64,000 nucleotides of DNA, from positions 96,892,001 through 96,956,000 of the forward strand of contig NC_133167.1 in the NCBI RefSeq assembly GCF_040802235.1. Direction: 5' to 3'. Made by a program: the position numbers and the translations under genes. This document shows positions 1 through 13,265 of the stretch, in pieces. How positions within the stretch are numbered: the first letter of the stretch is position 1; each line of letters opens with the position of its first letter. Under the pieces are notes generated by a model that saw only the letters and a list, made by a program, of their open reading frames with translations, searched no databases and was not told where the DNA came from. Source of the DNA: Manis javanica. Taxonomy: Eukaryota; Chordata; Mammalia; Pholidota; Manidae.

Positions 1-1084
1 TTTTAGTGTCTGAAACTTTTGATAATCTGGCTTTAAGTGTCATGGGTCTTTCAAGGTGGATTCCATCTGTCCTATAAAGTTATGTATTGAAACATAATGC
101 ATCCCTTTGATCTCCTTTGTAAAAACCTTATGAAGTCAACAAAATGCCCCCCTGGACTCAACAGCCAGATCCCCAACCTGTTGACATGAAAGATTTTAGC
201 ACTTTGAGTGTTAGCAAACAGTAAGCGAGCTATGTGTTGAAAGCCTCTCCATAAAAAGACTCAGCGATGGGATGTCTTGCCACAGGTACAGGCTGTCCTA
301 CTGATATTTTTTACAAAAATAAAACAAAAGAGCACAGTTCAAGCCAGGATTAGGCCTCATAATATCCATTTATAAATTTTCATAATTTCCAAAGTTATTC
401 CCTAATAAAGCATTTATCTTGAAAACCAGAATATATATTTATTTCCAAATCACTTATGGTAGTGGGCAAAAATATTCCCAAACACAGATGCACACCGTGG
501 TAAAGAATATAAATAATATATATATGCATGTGGGTCAATTTATTTATTTCCATGTATTGTATGTATGTGTGTATATTTTATTTACAATGCTATGTTTTTG
601 TGTGTATATGTACATCTATACTCAAGACATTACATAAAGGCAACAGGTACAGTGAAAATTACATTGACCTTTGTAGTAAAAAAGATCCAAGTCAAAATAT
701 TGGCCCTTCCTGCCGAGAGGTCTTGAGCATTTTCCTTATCTTTTAAAATTAATAAGTACTAATATCTGCTCTGCTGATTTGGGGATTGATTATAGCAAGC
801 ACTTGGTAAATAGTAGCAGTCAACAAATACTGTTTCTCTTTTCCTCCCCCCCCCATATCAGCATCATACCCAGAATTAGTTCCAAGTTTTCAATCCAATA
901 CTGCAATTTAGGAAACGTGGTGCTTCAGCATTAACATACATCCTCAAGTTCTTGAGACACTGAACACAGACAGGTTCAGGAGGCTCTTGTGAATGGCAAG
1001 GAAAGGTGGTCTGCCTGAAGTCTGCAGTTTCCTGTTAGCCTATCTCCTAACAAGCAAAATCTTGTCTATCTGTCAACAGCAAGT
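1..1084. other. Intergenic, nothing recognised
   Basis: AT-rich DNA with short, overlapping open frames of no coding character. A weak MIR-like 3' end may lie near 780-830. Confidence 0.6.
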
Positions 1085-1385
1085 TCAGGTATCACCTCCT
1101 CTGTGATGATACCCACAATCCTGCTGGGCAGTAATAATTAATTGTTTGTTTCTTTGTTATCCCAAATCTTGGCTCATACTATTACCATAGCACTTATTAA
1201 ATTGCATTACATCTACTTATTTTTTCTTTTTTTATTGAAATATAGTTGGTATACAGTATCATATTGATTTCAAATATCCTGTTTGCTTCCTCTTATAAAA
1301 ACTTAGTTCTTTTTAGTCAGGAACTGTGTTTTAGTCTTCCTGATACCCCCCAGTATGTAACACAGAGCCTGGCAGATAGCAAACA
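1085..1385 (+). repeat. L2 3' end interrupted by a short L1-like insertion
   Basis: L2-like text (tatcacctcctctgtgatga, then catagcacttatt) runs to about 1215 and resumes at about 1290 (caggaactgtgttttagtc, then cagagcctggcagatag). Between them, about 1219-1285, is tttattgaaatatagttggt, an L1-derived phrase common in mammals. Confidence 0.6.
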
Positions 1386-2014
1386 CAAAACAGAAAGGGA
1401 GATGGAAGCAGGAAAGGAAACCAGAGGTAATATTTGCCTACTCTTCTTACATCGTCTTTGATCACGTACTCAGCAATGACTAAGGTTTAAAAATAAATAA
1501 ACAGTGGCCATTAGCCAGGAGAATCAAATAGTTCTATGTTCTTCCAAATCTTGGAAATATGATTCTATGTTATTTCAGCATCTTGTTCTTCAGCTTCCTC
1601 AAAGATCTGCTAATTTTCTAACATCATCGAGCCAAGCATATGACAGATGGCTTTGAGATCCACACTGTATTTTTGTGCAAGAACCAACAAATGTTCTGCC
1701 CAGTGGCATATGTGTACACATATTAGCAACACTAGATGCTTCAAGCTTGCAAACAGAGTCCTAACTGAGGAAATGTAAGTGCCATGTGTATTTACATAAA
1801 CACATAAGCCTTTTAATTCAAAATTAGTGCTCATGTGTAGCTGCCCATTTATAGATTCATTCCCTTTTCTCACTGAACCAGTCTATTCAGCTTCCTTCCT
1901 GGTATAGCTTTTTTATAGGCATATATCCACTTTTTCACATACACATACAACACAAACACACACACACGCATGTATCTTATGCACATATCCATGCATGAGT
2001 GCCACTTTCTATCA

Positions 2015-2545
2015 ATCATCTCCCACAGTAATTGCCACCAAAGTGATCTGCCTGAAACTCAAATCTGATCATTTCACTTTCATACCAAAAATTCCACATC
2101 ACCAAAGATAAGATCTAAATTAAATATACACCAATCATAACCAAACTACCTTCTACTATCTAGTTATGCCATGCTCAGTTATGTCTCTATTCCTTTGCAA
2201 ATACTTCCACATTTTAAAATGTCATTTTCATGCTTCTCCTATTTTAAAATTTTCCTTTCCTCTTGATTTTAGATGAATTGTCAAGTTGTCTGAAAAACTT
2301 TCCATGACAACTTTCTCCTTGGCACACCATAGAGTTAGGTGCCAATCTCCCTGCCCCTAGGATGTTCTACATGTATATACCATGCCTCATAATACTCCAG
2401 ATATTGTTTTACATATATATGTTTGCCTCACAAGGTTGTAGGCTGCTTGAGAATAGGAACTGTGTCTTATTAATCAATTGTATACTCAGCATCCAGAACA
2501 CTACATGTGCTTAATTATTTGTTGAATGAGTACATTACTAAATAG
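2015..2545 (+). repeat. L2 LINE 3' region, diverged
   Basis: The order of L2 landmarks is kept: an aaatctgatcatttcacttt block, then gttgtaggctgcttgagaat, then the tail ttgttgaatgagta. Confidence 0.7.
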
Positions 2546-3719
2546 ATACTGTCCATAAAGGATTCATAATAATTTTATATGGAATACATGAAATGTCAAA
2601 GTTTAAATAAAACTCTAGAAGATATCACTGAAAGCTTAGGAATCAGGACTAAGGAGGTTAGCAAATTAGAGGGGGTTAGTCACACACAAAGGATGCTCAC
2701 AATTACATCAGGTTATTTCTTTAGTAAGATCAAGTCAACTTGAAACGTTTAATGCCTCTGTACTAACCAAACATTTCTTGAGACTACCAGCACAACCATG
2801 GCACACATTGCAGTGGGGTGCATTTTTACCATCAAAGCAATAGTCAAATGTCTTAGCTCCAGGGAAGTAAGATGATGGAAGAAGCCAAGAAGTAGAAGAT
2901 AGATAGTTGTGCCCAATGATTGTTGTTTCTGGGCTGCTGGTAGTGTCAGGAAATCACAGCCTCCTCTGACTCTCTGCAAAATCTGGAGCGGCAGCTCAGA
3001 GCAGTGGGTGTGCTGTGATGCATGGAACAAAAGTTGGCACATAAATCCTACATCTAGTTCTGCCTAAAATGGATTTTCTAAGTCCAGATCTACGCCATGA
3101 AGCTGCATTAATGAGCCTCAGAATCATAAGATTAAAGAATTCAACCAGATTGTTATTTTGTCATGATTTGGATATAGCAGAGGTTTGTCATTTTTACCCC
3201 CCAAAACCTGATGGGCTAGACTGGAAAGGGGCAAGCTTTGGCTCTCTCTCAGTGTGAAGAGAAAGAGAGACAGTCCGGGTAGCCAGGCATAAAAAATGGA
3301 CCTGACTCTGGCTGGCTGACTTATTCCTGAGACTTGCATCTTTAATGAGTGATCGAAAAAATAAGCAAATGAAAAACAGAGCTAGTAAAAAATGATTCAC
3401 AGCACGGGAAGCAGAGTATGAAGTCCTGGGGTGCACCAACAGTATTGCTAGCTAAAGTATCCTAAGTAGATTATACCAGCGGCTTGATCCTAGGAATGGG
3501 ATTCTAGGCTTTCCAATCCATGCTTTTTTCACGAATTTCCTAAGTTCTCATGTTTCCTAACAAATTTTTTTATTGAGTGTCAAGTTCTCTAGGATAGCAT
3601 CACCTCTAGTTGCCTTCCATTCTTGCTAAAAAAAATTGCAAATTTCTGTTTCCATAGTTACTGAAAGGTGTATGGCACAACAAAGATTTGCAAACAGGAA
3701 GAAACTAAATTACACATCA

Positions 3720-3795
3720 TGTAGTTTAGCTCTTTCATCTTTCATATAAAGGAAGTGAAGCCCATGGAAGCTAAGCTACTTGTTCTAGGTCACTG
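3720..3795 (+). repeat. MIR-like core fragment
   Basis: The stretch aaggaagtgaagcccatgga followed by gctacttgttctaggtcact resembles the MIR core. Short and degraded. Confidence 0.4.
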
Positions 3796-4131
3796 TATCC
3801 ATTAAATGGAATAATACACAGAGCTTTATAGTCTTAACCTCCTGATCACTTCCTAAGTCATTTATCTAGTTCACTGCCACTAACAAATTAGCAATGTTCT
3901 TAGGATAAGGATTCTCTCAATTGTTCTAAGTTGTAAGAAATGAAGCTCGCCAAGAGTCACCTCGCCACGAGTCACCTCGCCTGTGTTCAAGCCCTTCATA
4001 TTTGTATTCTTTTCTGACATGGGGACATGGACTGGGAGAGATCAGATTTAAACACAAGCTATGCTCATCACTGGAATTCACACGTTTATACCGAAACATT
4101 TTCTGGCACAGATATACAGTATAAAGTGTCA

Positions 4132-5070
4132 GTTTCATTTATTCAGCAATTACTTAATGAATGCCTATGTGACCAGACAAGAGTGAACAGTTTCTATCTG
4201 CAGCTGTTAACTTGAGGAGTTGCCTGACCGCTGCCTGGGGGCTCCCTCCCTGTGTCAAGGACGGAGAGCTTTGGTCCAATAGCTACCCCTCGTTTTTACC
4301 AGCCAGAACTGAATTGAGTTTTCACTTTAACTACGAGGACCCGGGAGAGAGCTGATTTTGTGCCTAGGAAGGAGGTGCTTTGTTCTTAGCTCGGAGAGAC
4401 ACTGCTTTAAAGGGAGCTATCCCCAATATTCCTACTTGCTGCGAGTAATAAACTGCCCTATTTTACTGTCTGGCTCGGTTGAGTTACTAACATTCACAAG
4501 AACGCTGGTACTCACAAAAGGGGTGAACGGAGAGCTGGCGCTCACTGACGGCAGACCAGGTGTGGCGCTCGCGGAGGGCTGCGCAGAGGGCTGGCGCTCA
4601 CCAAGAGCCGACCAGAAGTCTGACCAAGGAGCTGACGCTCACCAACGACTGACGCCCACCAAGAGGTGACCAAAGAGCTGGAGCTGCCTGAGAGCTGACA
4701 CTCCCCGAGAGCTGACACTGCCCGAGAGACGAGCCTCGTGAGAACCCACACGGCAACAGAGAAATCTCGTGAGAGCTGACACTCACTGGGACATAAATCT
4801 CGTGAGACTTGACTCTCGTGAGAGCTGACACTCCCGGAGAGGAGCCCCCGGGTGTTCAGTTACACCTGCTAGAGGCTTGGTGTTGTGATGGGCACTGAAG
4901 GTGTAGTAATGAGATGGAAACCCGATTTTAGCTCTATGAATCTTACAGTCTAGTGGGGAAGCCACACACATACAAGTAATCACATGCAAAAAAAATTACA
5001 TTGTGCTAACTGTTGTGAAAGAAATGCACGAAGTTAGGTTTGAGAAGGAAGTTACATTTTAAGTCATGCT
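4132..5070 (-). repeat. L2 LINE split by an LTR-like insertion
   Basis: The reversed L2 end (tttattcagcaattacttaa, then gaatgcctatgtgacc) stops near 4175 and resumes near 4855 with cacctgctagaggcttggtg and tcttacagtctagtgggg. The two halves join in correct L2 order, so about 680 bp were inserted into it. Confidence 0.65.
4180..4850 (+). mobile_element. LTR-like insertion with an internal tandem repeat
   Basis: A GC-rich block unlike its AT-rich surroundings sits inside an L2. It contains AATAAA at 4448-4453, followed about 20 bases later by gtctggctcggttgagttac, the arrangement of a retroviral R-U5 region. From about 4530 to 4840 a unit of about 16-18 bases, GAGCTGACACTCnCnGA with variants, recurs around eight or more times at irregular spacing, mixed with CTCGTGAGA. 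A solo LTR of a class I endogenous retrovirus is the best guess. The exact ends and the target duplication are uncertain (GTTAAC on the left and GTTAC on the right are candidates). No viral genes are present. Confidence 0.5.
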
Positions 5071-7459
5071 CTAAAGGAAAATAGGCATGTTTCTATGACG
5101 TGAGCATCTATAGTGCTGTGCTAAGAAGGAGGTCTTTTGTTTGGCATAAAGCTTTCCTAACCACTGGTAATTTGGTATAATGTCATTATTCTACTTTGGT
5201 GAGTATGCACCATGCAAAGCTAATTCTGGTTATTGATGACCAGTGAAACAGTGCCCTACTTCCTTGTTATTCATTCACCTTTGCCCCTCTGAAATGAGGA
5301 CGTGTTTAAATTAACAACCCTGATTCACAAGGATGAGCAAATTGTTCAGCACCACAGCTCTTCTTTCATGATCTGGGTCATAAATGGTTCACATGATCAA
5401 CCCTTTTTAATTATTTGTTGAAATGAGAGGAGAGTCCAGTTCAATTCCTGCCTAGCCCTTGCTTTCCAGTTTCTGGCAGGACCTCACATTCACTCATAAC
5501 CTTGACAGGAGGTGGTTCTCATCTATCACGAAGGCTGAAAACTGAAAAAAATGAACAATTTGGGGAAAAAATGAACAGAAGTGTTGAACAGGCAAGGGAT
5601 ACTTGGCAACCTCTAAAGTTAGCTTTTACTTTTTTAGAGCTATCATATCCTCCAAAATATGTGCTTATGATGAAACATAAAAGGGAAATAGACTATTGGA
5701 ATGTGAATTTCACATTATGTGAAGAAAAGTGTCTAAAGCAAAAAGTCATGAAAGATAATCACTTATAAGTTAACGACTTTTACTTTGACCTGCATGTTAA
5801 TCACATCAAGGGAGCACTATAGTACATGACTTAACAGTTTTCCAACCATGAAGAGCAACCCATGGGCCTCCAAAAGGTTATCAGAAGATTGCTTCTGAGA
5901 AAATAAAGTGGTTTGGATTTTTTTTTATATACAAAATAGTTTAAATAAAGCAGTACTTCATCCAAATACAAAATCAGGACTAACAAACACCTGTAAGACA
6001 CAACTCAATTTCTACAAGCATTGTCAAGACTTCTGAATCACTTAAAGCAGTGTTTTCCCCACTCATATGATACTGCAGGTTATTGTAATTCTCACGTTGA
6101 GACTCCAGGCCTGAAACAAAAAAAGAGTGATGAGAGTGAGAGTAGAATCAAACATCAAGCATTTAAGTCAGTGCTGACTTTCCATTTTGTGTCTGATGCC
6201 TTTCAAATTGTCAGTTACTAAAGGTTAGAAATAACTCTGTTAAACTGTTCTTAAGAATAAACAAGCTAAGAGCCTTAACATTAATCCTGCACATTGTCAT
6301 AATAAAAAATGACTTAACTTTGTGGTCTATAAAACACTGGCAAGTTTTTAAGATTTCAATTCTAAAAAAGGGAAAATTCGAGATTATGCATGTTCTAAAC
6401 ACACACAGTTAAGTCTAAAAAAAGAAACTAAAGCAAATAGAAAAAACTCTTTTCTTAGCAATCATAAAGAACAAGGCAAAGAAACAACTTCCTCGAAAAA
6501 AAATGAACTGAAGGCACACTCTAGATTAAATGGCCAATATACTATGGATAATTTTCTAGTCCTTGGGAAACCCTTATGTATGTACAGCACACATAAAATG
6601 ACAAAAAGCATGCATAGCAATAAATTTTTATGAAATATTTTAAGTTGTAAGTGGGTCTGCTCCGGTGCCTCAGTATGGTGCTTTGTTACAAGGTCCTTAA
6701 AGCTGTACCATGTCTATAGTCTTGCAAGATATTTCATCCAAAGTTGGCCTCTATGGTCCACCACCTCTAAAATACCAGCCCCAGGTGATCAGTTTTGGAG
6801 TCCTAGGTACAGAGAACAAAATACAGTCCTTCAGTTTCACTCTCCCAAGTCCCCTGCAGATTTTCTCTCTAGACACCACTTTATGGTAGAGAAATTCCCC
6901 ATATTTCAGGTCAGTACAAGGTCAAACCAGAGGTTTATTTTGTAAATAAAAGTGTGACCCCTCCTAAAATGATTTGTTTCATTTTCCAGTGTTATTTGAA
7001 GTAAAGATAATATATTTGTAAATTATATAATCTTTTACTCTGTGTCAGCTTTGTACATCAGGCACTTTCAGACTTCAAGAGAACCGTTTGCATGCTTCTA
7101 CTTGCTTGCCTACAAGAGTATGGATCAAAATTTACTAGTTAACATTCCCCTCCAGTCGTTGTGATTCAATGAGGATTAGGAAGGATTCTTGAAGAAAAAG
7201 CAATGGCAACAGCAGAAAAGAAAATGTATGTAATTTATATTCACCTCATTAGATGGCAGCACAACATCCAAAACCAAAAAAAATCTCACACTGTGGTGAG
7301 GAATAGATCTCTTCGAAGTTGTAAGAGGGAATTAAGTGTGCTAAAAATAAGTTTTGACATGCACTTTCTCTATCATATCTTGAATATATCCATCTAAACT
7401 CAAATATAATGTTTGGAAACATTTAATGTCACACAAAGTTACATTCATGTTCATGGATG
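5071..7459. other. Intergenic, nothing recognised
   Basis: AT-rich sequence with only short chance open frames. The longest, 88 codons at about 5502-5768, is Lys/Glu-rich, resembles no family I know and is treated as noise. Confidence 0.55.
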
Positions 7460-8510
7460 AAAAAAATGTATTGAGCACCTTTTGAGTGACAGGACATGTT
7501 CTAGATGCTTCCATTACACATGTGAACAAAACAAAGATCTCTGCCTGCCTGGAGCTTATATGCCAAAGGTGGAAGAAGACATTTAATGGAAATAGTATGT
7601 TAGAAAATGGTGAAAGCCTATAGAAAAAATGATGTACAGTACAGAAAGGGAGTAATCAGTGCTGGGGAGGAGGTCAACACGTAGTGTTAAGAGGGAGATC
7701 AGTGTAGGTCTCACTGAGAAAATGACATTGAGCAAAGACTGGAGGGAATTTGTCATGTAGATAACGGGAAGAAGACTGCCCCAAACAGAGGGACTAGCTG
7801 ATAAAAAAGACTCAGATGTTGCTGAGAAAAAGTGAAAATGGGTAGATGAATAAGAAATTACATCAAAGAAGTGAGCATGTAGGCAGAGGGAGCAGATAAC
7901 AGAGGGCCTTGAAAGCTCTTTTAAGAACTTGGCTTTCACTGAGTAAAATGTGGAAATGTTACAAGGCTTTGAACAGAGATGTGACCCAAAGTAAGTTAGC
8001 TTTTAAATGCGTTGTCCGGCTGCTGTATTGAGAATAGAGCAGCTAGGTGGTGGGGCCAGGGTAAAAGCAGGGAGGTTAGTTAGGAGGCCACTGCACCACC
8101 CATGTGAAAAATGACAGCAGCTTAGACTGGGACTAGAGCAGGAGAGGGAGAGAGAAGTGGTCAAATTTTAGATATACTTAAAAAGATTTGATGGAAGGTA
8201 TGAAAAAGTGAAGAGCTTCAAAAAGGAATCCAAAATGTTCAAATTCAAAAAAGGAATTCAAAAATGTTCAGCCTGAGCAGGACCAGGTAAAATAATTTGG
8301 GGAGGGGCAGTAGTTCTGGACATGCTGAGTTTACTGTTAGAGATCAAAAAGGGTTGTAATAGAGCATTTGGATGTATTATTAGTCTGGAGTTAAGAGGGA
8401 ACATTCAGGTTGGAGAGGGAACGCCGGCATATATACCAGACTCTAAGCCATAACACTGGATAAGACCATCAAGGGTGGTATGTAGAGAAGAAACAGAGGA
8501 GAACCAATGA
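7460..8510 (-). repeat. Long L2 LINE copy, about 1 kb
   Basis: Reads as the reverse complement of the L2 3' region in correct order: tattgagcacc, gcctgcctggagcttat, gagggccttgaaagctct, gttgtccggctgctgtattg, then ggataagaccatcaagg near the left end of the consensus. The 118-codon minus-strand frame inside it is a remnant of the element or chance, not a gene. Confidence 0.8.
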
Positions 8511-10329
8511 TACAGTGTTTACAAATTTACATAAGGATAAATATGGCATTTCCTTTAGGCCAAAAGTGTCTCCCTACCAATTAAAGTCTTACTTAAGTTT
8601 TAATAAAGTTTGCCCCCACCTTGAGTTATATCTACACTATATTTAGACCTGTTATGTTATGTGCTTTTTCTCTACTGGTGGCCTGCAGCCTTTCTGTCAA
8701 AATGTATACAAAGAAAGGATATAATGGATTATTCCTTTTTTTTTTTTTTGCACTATATAAGTCTCTTTTTTAGAGGTCTCAGAGGTTTTTACTGAAGTAT
8801 TTCCTTTGGTTAATAGCACAAAGTAACTAATATATAATATATACAACATATAGTAATCAGCATATAATTTCTTATGATCCCTATATTTAAAAACTTCAAA
8901 GACTTTTTGAAAGTAAGTCCCTTGCATGTGAATTATTTGTTAAACAATTTTCATCCACATTTTGGCATAAGATTGGTCATGCCATGAATTGGAATATCCA
9001 TGAGAATGAGAATTTGTCTTTGATGAGAATAAAGCTGTTCATACCCACTGACTCATCCTCTTCACCATCTTCATATGACTTCCAGGGAGGGAACCATCCT
9101 TTCAATTGCATCTCTGCAATTGGAGACGTTAAGTAGCCTATTAATGTTGAAGGATGGCTGTTCAACCTTTTCAGTTATTTTCGTGTTCCTCGATAATTGG
9201 AGGTTGCCCACAGGATCTGGTATCCCAAAGAAAACTTGGATTTCCTTGACCCTTTGTGTCTATGACAGGCTGAGTCTCTGAATTTATGACTTTCTGGGGT
9301 TAGAACAATAGGGTTACTTTAAAAGGCTAACACTCCTCCCCTTTTTATTACCTTCTCCTGCCCTAGTTTCAGTTTCTCAGCTTACAGTTTTGTTTTCTCT
9401 CTGGGCTCTCTCAGCCTCCCTGTAAGAAGTTTTCTCTGTGAGAGGTAAGTGTTTGAACAAAGTGAAGGTGGTCTACCCAGCAAATTGTTAGTCTGACTTA
9501 GACCTCTGTTAGAATGTTGTGATAGAGACGCTTGTGAATACAGTTTTGCACTTTGATGGTTTCCTAATTGACCAGGCAATAATTCAACCCTTAATCATCT
9601 GATTTCATCACTACCCAAAAACATTCCTTGAAAGCAATACTAAGGTGAATTTCTTTTTCAAATGAGTACTAAACTAGCAGAACAGCTGGCGGGATCTAGC
9701 GGTATGCACATAAACTGTTCTTGTTTTGAGTTTCAAAATTTCTCAAAATGAATTCCTTTGTTTCTTGAGTTTCTGATTAAAAATATGTGAAGATGTTGGG
9801 AACTTCTATATAAAATGAATCTTCAGAAACGTTTGTGATTTGAAGAACACTGATATTTTTATGTCAGCCCAAATTAATTTTACATTTGAGAACCAGGATA
9901 CATGAAGAATATCATTGATGTATCTTTGAGAATGGAATAGCATGTAGAATAGTAATAACTTTTAGAGTCACGCTAAAAATTATGAGTAAACATCAATCTA
10001 CCAGCTTTTCTAAGATTTTTTATTGCAGAAGCTTTAGCTTTTTCTTTTATTTTGTGATTTGACATTTGAGAAACTATAGTAATCACATTCTCTATGGGAA
10101 TGTGGAAAACAGTAAAATAAAACAAAGGATACGGGGACAATATCATTGATTAGCTCTAATTAATCAATGTTGGTCTTTGGAAAAGGAGTAACTTGCCTAG
10201 CTAAAGTTTGGTATCTTATTAATAAGCAAGAAGGGAAGAATGACATTGATAGACAACTTGGAGTTTCTTTCTTAGTAGACAAACAAGTAAGAAGATGATC
10301 ATAATTCAGCTAGTTAAAATAATTAAAAT
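8511..10329. other. Intergenic, nothing recognised
   Basis: AT-rich sequence with a T-tract near 8733-8750. No repeat family or coding exon could be named. Confidence 0.55.
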
Positions 10330-10435
10330 CACTATATTTAAGGCTTACCATGCACCAGTCTCTGGGCTGGATAATTTACAGACATAACATCATTTAAATG
10401 TCAAAACAAACCAGGAAGTGATGTACTAGTTACCT
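10330..10435 (+). repeat. MIR-like fragment
   Basis: The phrases ggcttaccatgcaccagtct and gacataacatcatttaaatg follow the MIR 5' half. Confidence 0.5.
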
Positions 10436-10620
10436 AGGGCTGCCATACAATACCACAAACTGGATGGCTTAAAACAGCAGAAATGTATTATCTTATTGAT
10501 CTGGAGACTAGAAATTCAAAATCAAGTGTCACTAGGGCCACATGCCCTCTGAAACCTGTAGACGATAATCCTTCCTTGCCTCTTCCTAGCTTCCACTGGT
10601 TACATCAATCCTTAGCTTTC
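10436..10620 (+). repeat. Interspersed repeat, family not assigned
   Basis: Contains tacctagggctgccatacaa, ggatggcttaaaacagcaga and ccttccttgcctcttcctag, a combination seen at many mammalian loci. I could not settle the family from memory. Confidence 0.5.
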
Positions 10621-11625
10621 TTTCAATTCCTCACTGAAGATATGCAGATGGAAGATAAGCATATAAAAATATGTTCCACATCATACATCATTAAGGAATT
10701 TCAAACTAAAACAATGAAATACCATTACATACATATTAGAATGGACAAAATCTGGAGCACTGACAACACCAAATCATGATGAGAACATGGAGCAACAGGA
10801 ACTCTCATTCATTGCTAGTGGAAATGCAAAATGCTACAACCGCTTTGGAAGACACTTTGGCAATTTCTTAGAGAGCTACACATACTCCTGCCATATGATT
10901 GTACTCCTTGGTATTTACCCAACGGAACTGAAAACTTACGTCGATACAGAAACAGGCATGTGGTTGTTTATAGCAGCATTATATATAATTACTAAAACCT
11001 AGAAGCAACTAATATGTCTTTCCATAAGTGACTGGATGAATAAACTCCAGAAAATGGAATATTATTCAGTGCTAAAGAGATGAGCTATTAATCCATGAAA
11101 AGACAATGGCAGAAACTTGCATGTATATTATGAAGTGAAAGAAACCAATCTGAGTATGTCCTGTGCTGTATGATTCCAAGTATATGAAGGAAAAGGAAAA
11201 TTATGAAGAATACAAGGAACACAGTGGTTGCTAGAGGGAAGGAAGGAAGAATAGGCAAAGCACAAATGCTTTTTGAGGCAGTGATACTATTCTGAATGAT
11301 ACCACAATGGTGGAGATATATATATATATATATATGTCATTATACATTTGTCAAAATCCATAGAATATTCTACACTAAGATTGGACCCCAATATAAACTA
11401 TGGACTTAGGGTGATCACAATGTTCAACTTAGCTTCATTGACTGTAACGAATGTGTCGTTGTAGTATGGGATGTCAATAGAGGGAGAGGTTGAACATATA
11501 TGGGGACTAGGGATATATGGGAAATCTCTGTGCTTTCTGTGTATTCAATTCAGATTTCAACTGTGTGTTCAATTTTGTTGTGAACCTAAAACTTCACTAA
11601 AAAAATTAAGTTTATTAAATATAGA
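10621..11625 (+). repeat. L1 LINE fragment, 3' part of ORF2 and 3' UTR
   Basis: Typical end-of-ORF2 text includes ttcattgctagtggaaatgc, catatgattgtactccttgg and aaaatggaatattattcagt, followed by 3' UTR-like sequence. Several frames are broken. A TA repeat lies at 11316-11334. Confidence 0.8.
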
Positions 11626-11695
11626 AGATACAAAATGTTTACACACTGTTTATTTAGTTGCTTATCAAATACATTTCCCCAAAAACCATGAATAA

Positions 11696-11835
11696 TAGTT
11701 AACTGCACTTGTGTAGCTCTTTCTAATTTACAAAATACATTTATGTGCCTTATTTAATTTAATCTTCACAAAAAAATAATAAGGATTTGTTCCCATTTTG
11801 AAAATGAACAAACTAAAACATGGAGTAGCAGTTTC
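11696..11835 (+). repeat. MIR-like fragment
   Basis: Contains taatcttcacaaaaaaataa and a degenerate core, ccattttgaaaatgaacaaa. Confidence 0.5.
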
Positions 11836-12029
11836 TAATTTTGAGAAAATTTATCACTACTATTGGAAATGAATGTTATCAAACCAAGATTGAAACTATT
11901 ACTGCAGATTTGTAAAGGTATATTAATCCTAGGCTTTTTACTACTTAAGAAGAGGCTATAATAATTCACCCTTATTTTAAAGATGATTCTAAAGCAAAAA
12001 GCTCAAACACCTAGAAAGTGATAGATAGC

Positions 12030-12240
12030 ACCCAATTTATGGATAGAAAATAATTTCACACATTTGTTATCACATTTGATTCTTACATCAAGTCTTTAAA
12101 AAAGATTATTTCTATACCTCTTTCTACAATGAGAAAATTCAGGCTGGTTTTTTTTTGCCTAAGATCACACAGCTAATAAGTAGCAGAATCAGAACTTAGC
12201 CTCACATTTCCTCACTTCCAAATCTCTTCTACCGTCCCTG
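12030..12240 (+). repeat. MIR SINE
   Basis: The core aatgagaaaattcaggctgg is followed by gcctaagatcacacagctaa and a recognisable end. Confidence 0.7.
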
Positions 12241-12579
12241 CTATTATAATTTGTAGGTGCACATATATTACAGAACACCTCATCTGGTGTCTAATTCTTT
12301 AGGGGACAAAGTGTATTACATGTGCATTATTAACTTCAAGGGAAATACACCTCTAAATTTGGATCACATAGATTACTTGGTTTGGAGACTTTGAGAAGGC
12401 AATAGGTCTATGTTTCTAGGAGTTATTTTAAGTGAGTTCCAACTTAAAGAAAGTGGAAAATATATGCAAAGCTTTCAAAGGCTATTTTTATCATTAAAGG
12501 ATTTAAGCATTAGACGGGTAGAGTAGAAACAAGGCACATAGAGTTTATGCCTAAGAATATAAATGCTGAAGATAGCCTT

Positions 12580-12785
12580 GGTCACATTAGTTAATATTTC
12601 TGGGTCTCTGTTTTCTCATTTGTAAAATACTATGTTAATGGTAGTATTATTATTAAATATAATAAAAGTACATGAAGTTATAAAATATTATAAAAGTGCA
12701 TACAGTTACCATAATCTTGGCATGCAGTAAGCACTCACAGATGTCTCCACTTATCATTACAGTAGGCACTCAAATATTTGTTGGT
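12580..12785 (-). repeat. MIR-like SINE
   Basis: Reversed MIR order: ggtctctgttttctcatttg, then an AT-rich middle, then gcatgcagtaagcactcaca. Confidence 0.55.
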
Positions 12786-13079
12786 TAAATTAGGAATAAA
12801 AAGGAATACCCTATGGAATATCACTTCTTAAACAACTTTTTATAAAGATTTAAGTTAAACTACAGGTATTTAAAAATCTTATAGAACATAGACAATTCTT
12901 AAAGCTTTGATTTTTCTCATGTGAATTAGTACCAGAATTTAAATCTTTTGCATTACACAATCATCAGAATCTCTTAACAGGAAGAGAAAACAAAGTACAT
13001 GTATTCCCTTTCCTTTAATATTCTTTTAAATACCTTTCCCGCATAGTTAGTCTTATACTGTCTGGGATTTTCATTCTCA

Positions 13080-13265
13080 TTGTTCACTAAAAAACCCTGA
13101 ATTTAAATTTTGACTTGTTACCTGTTATCTGTATGCCCTTGGTCAAATTAATTAACCAGAGATGAAGATAATATTATGGATATTATAGGGTTGTTGTGAG
13201 GATTAAATAAAATAATATATTTTAAATATCTGGCACAAATACTGGTGCATTGAAACTTTAATTAA
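13080..13265 (-). repeat. MIR-like SINE
   Basis: Includes gggttgttgtgaggattaaa and a downstream ctggcacaaatactggtgc end, in reversed MIR order. Confidence 0.6.

Noticed and set aside
4358-4669. 103-codon frame in the GC-rich LTR-like block
   Set aside because: Its second half is a translation of the tandem repeat, with no coding signature.
7583-7939. 118-codon minus-strand frame
   Set aside because: Falls wholly within an L2 copy. No protein family recognised.
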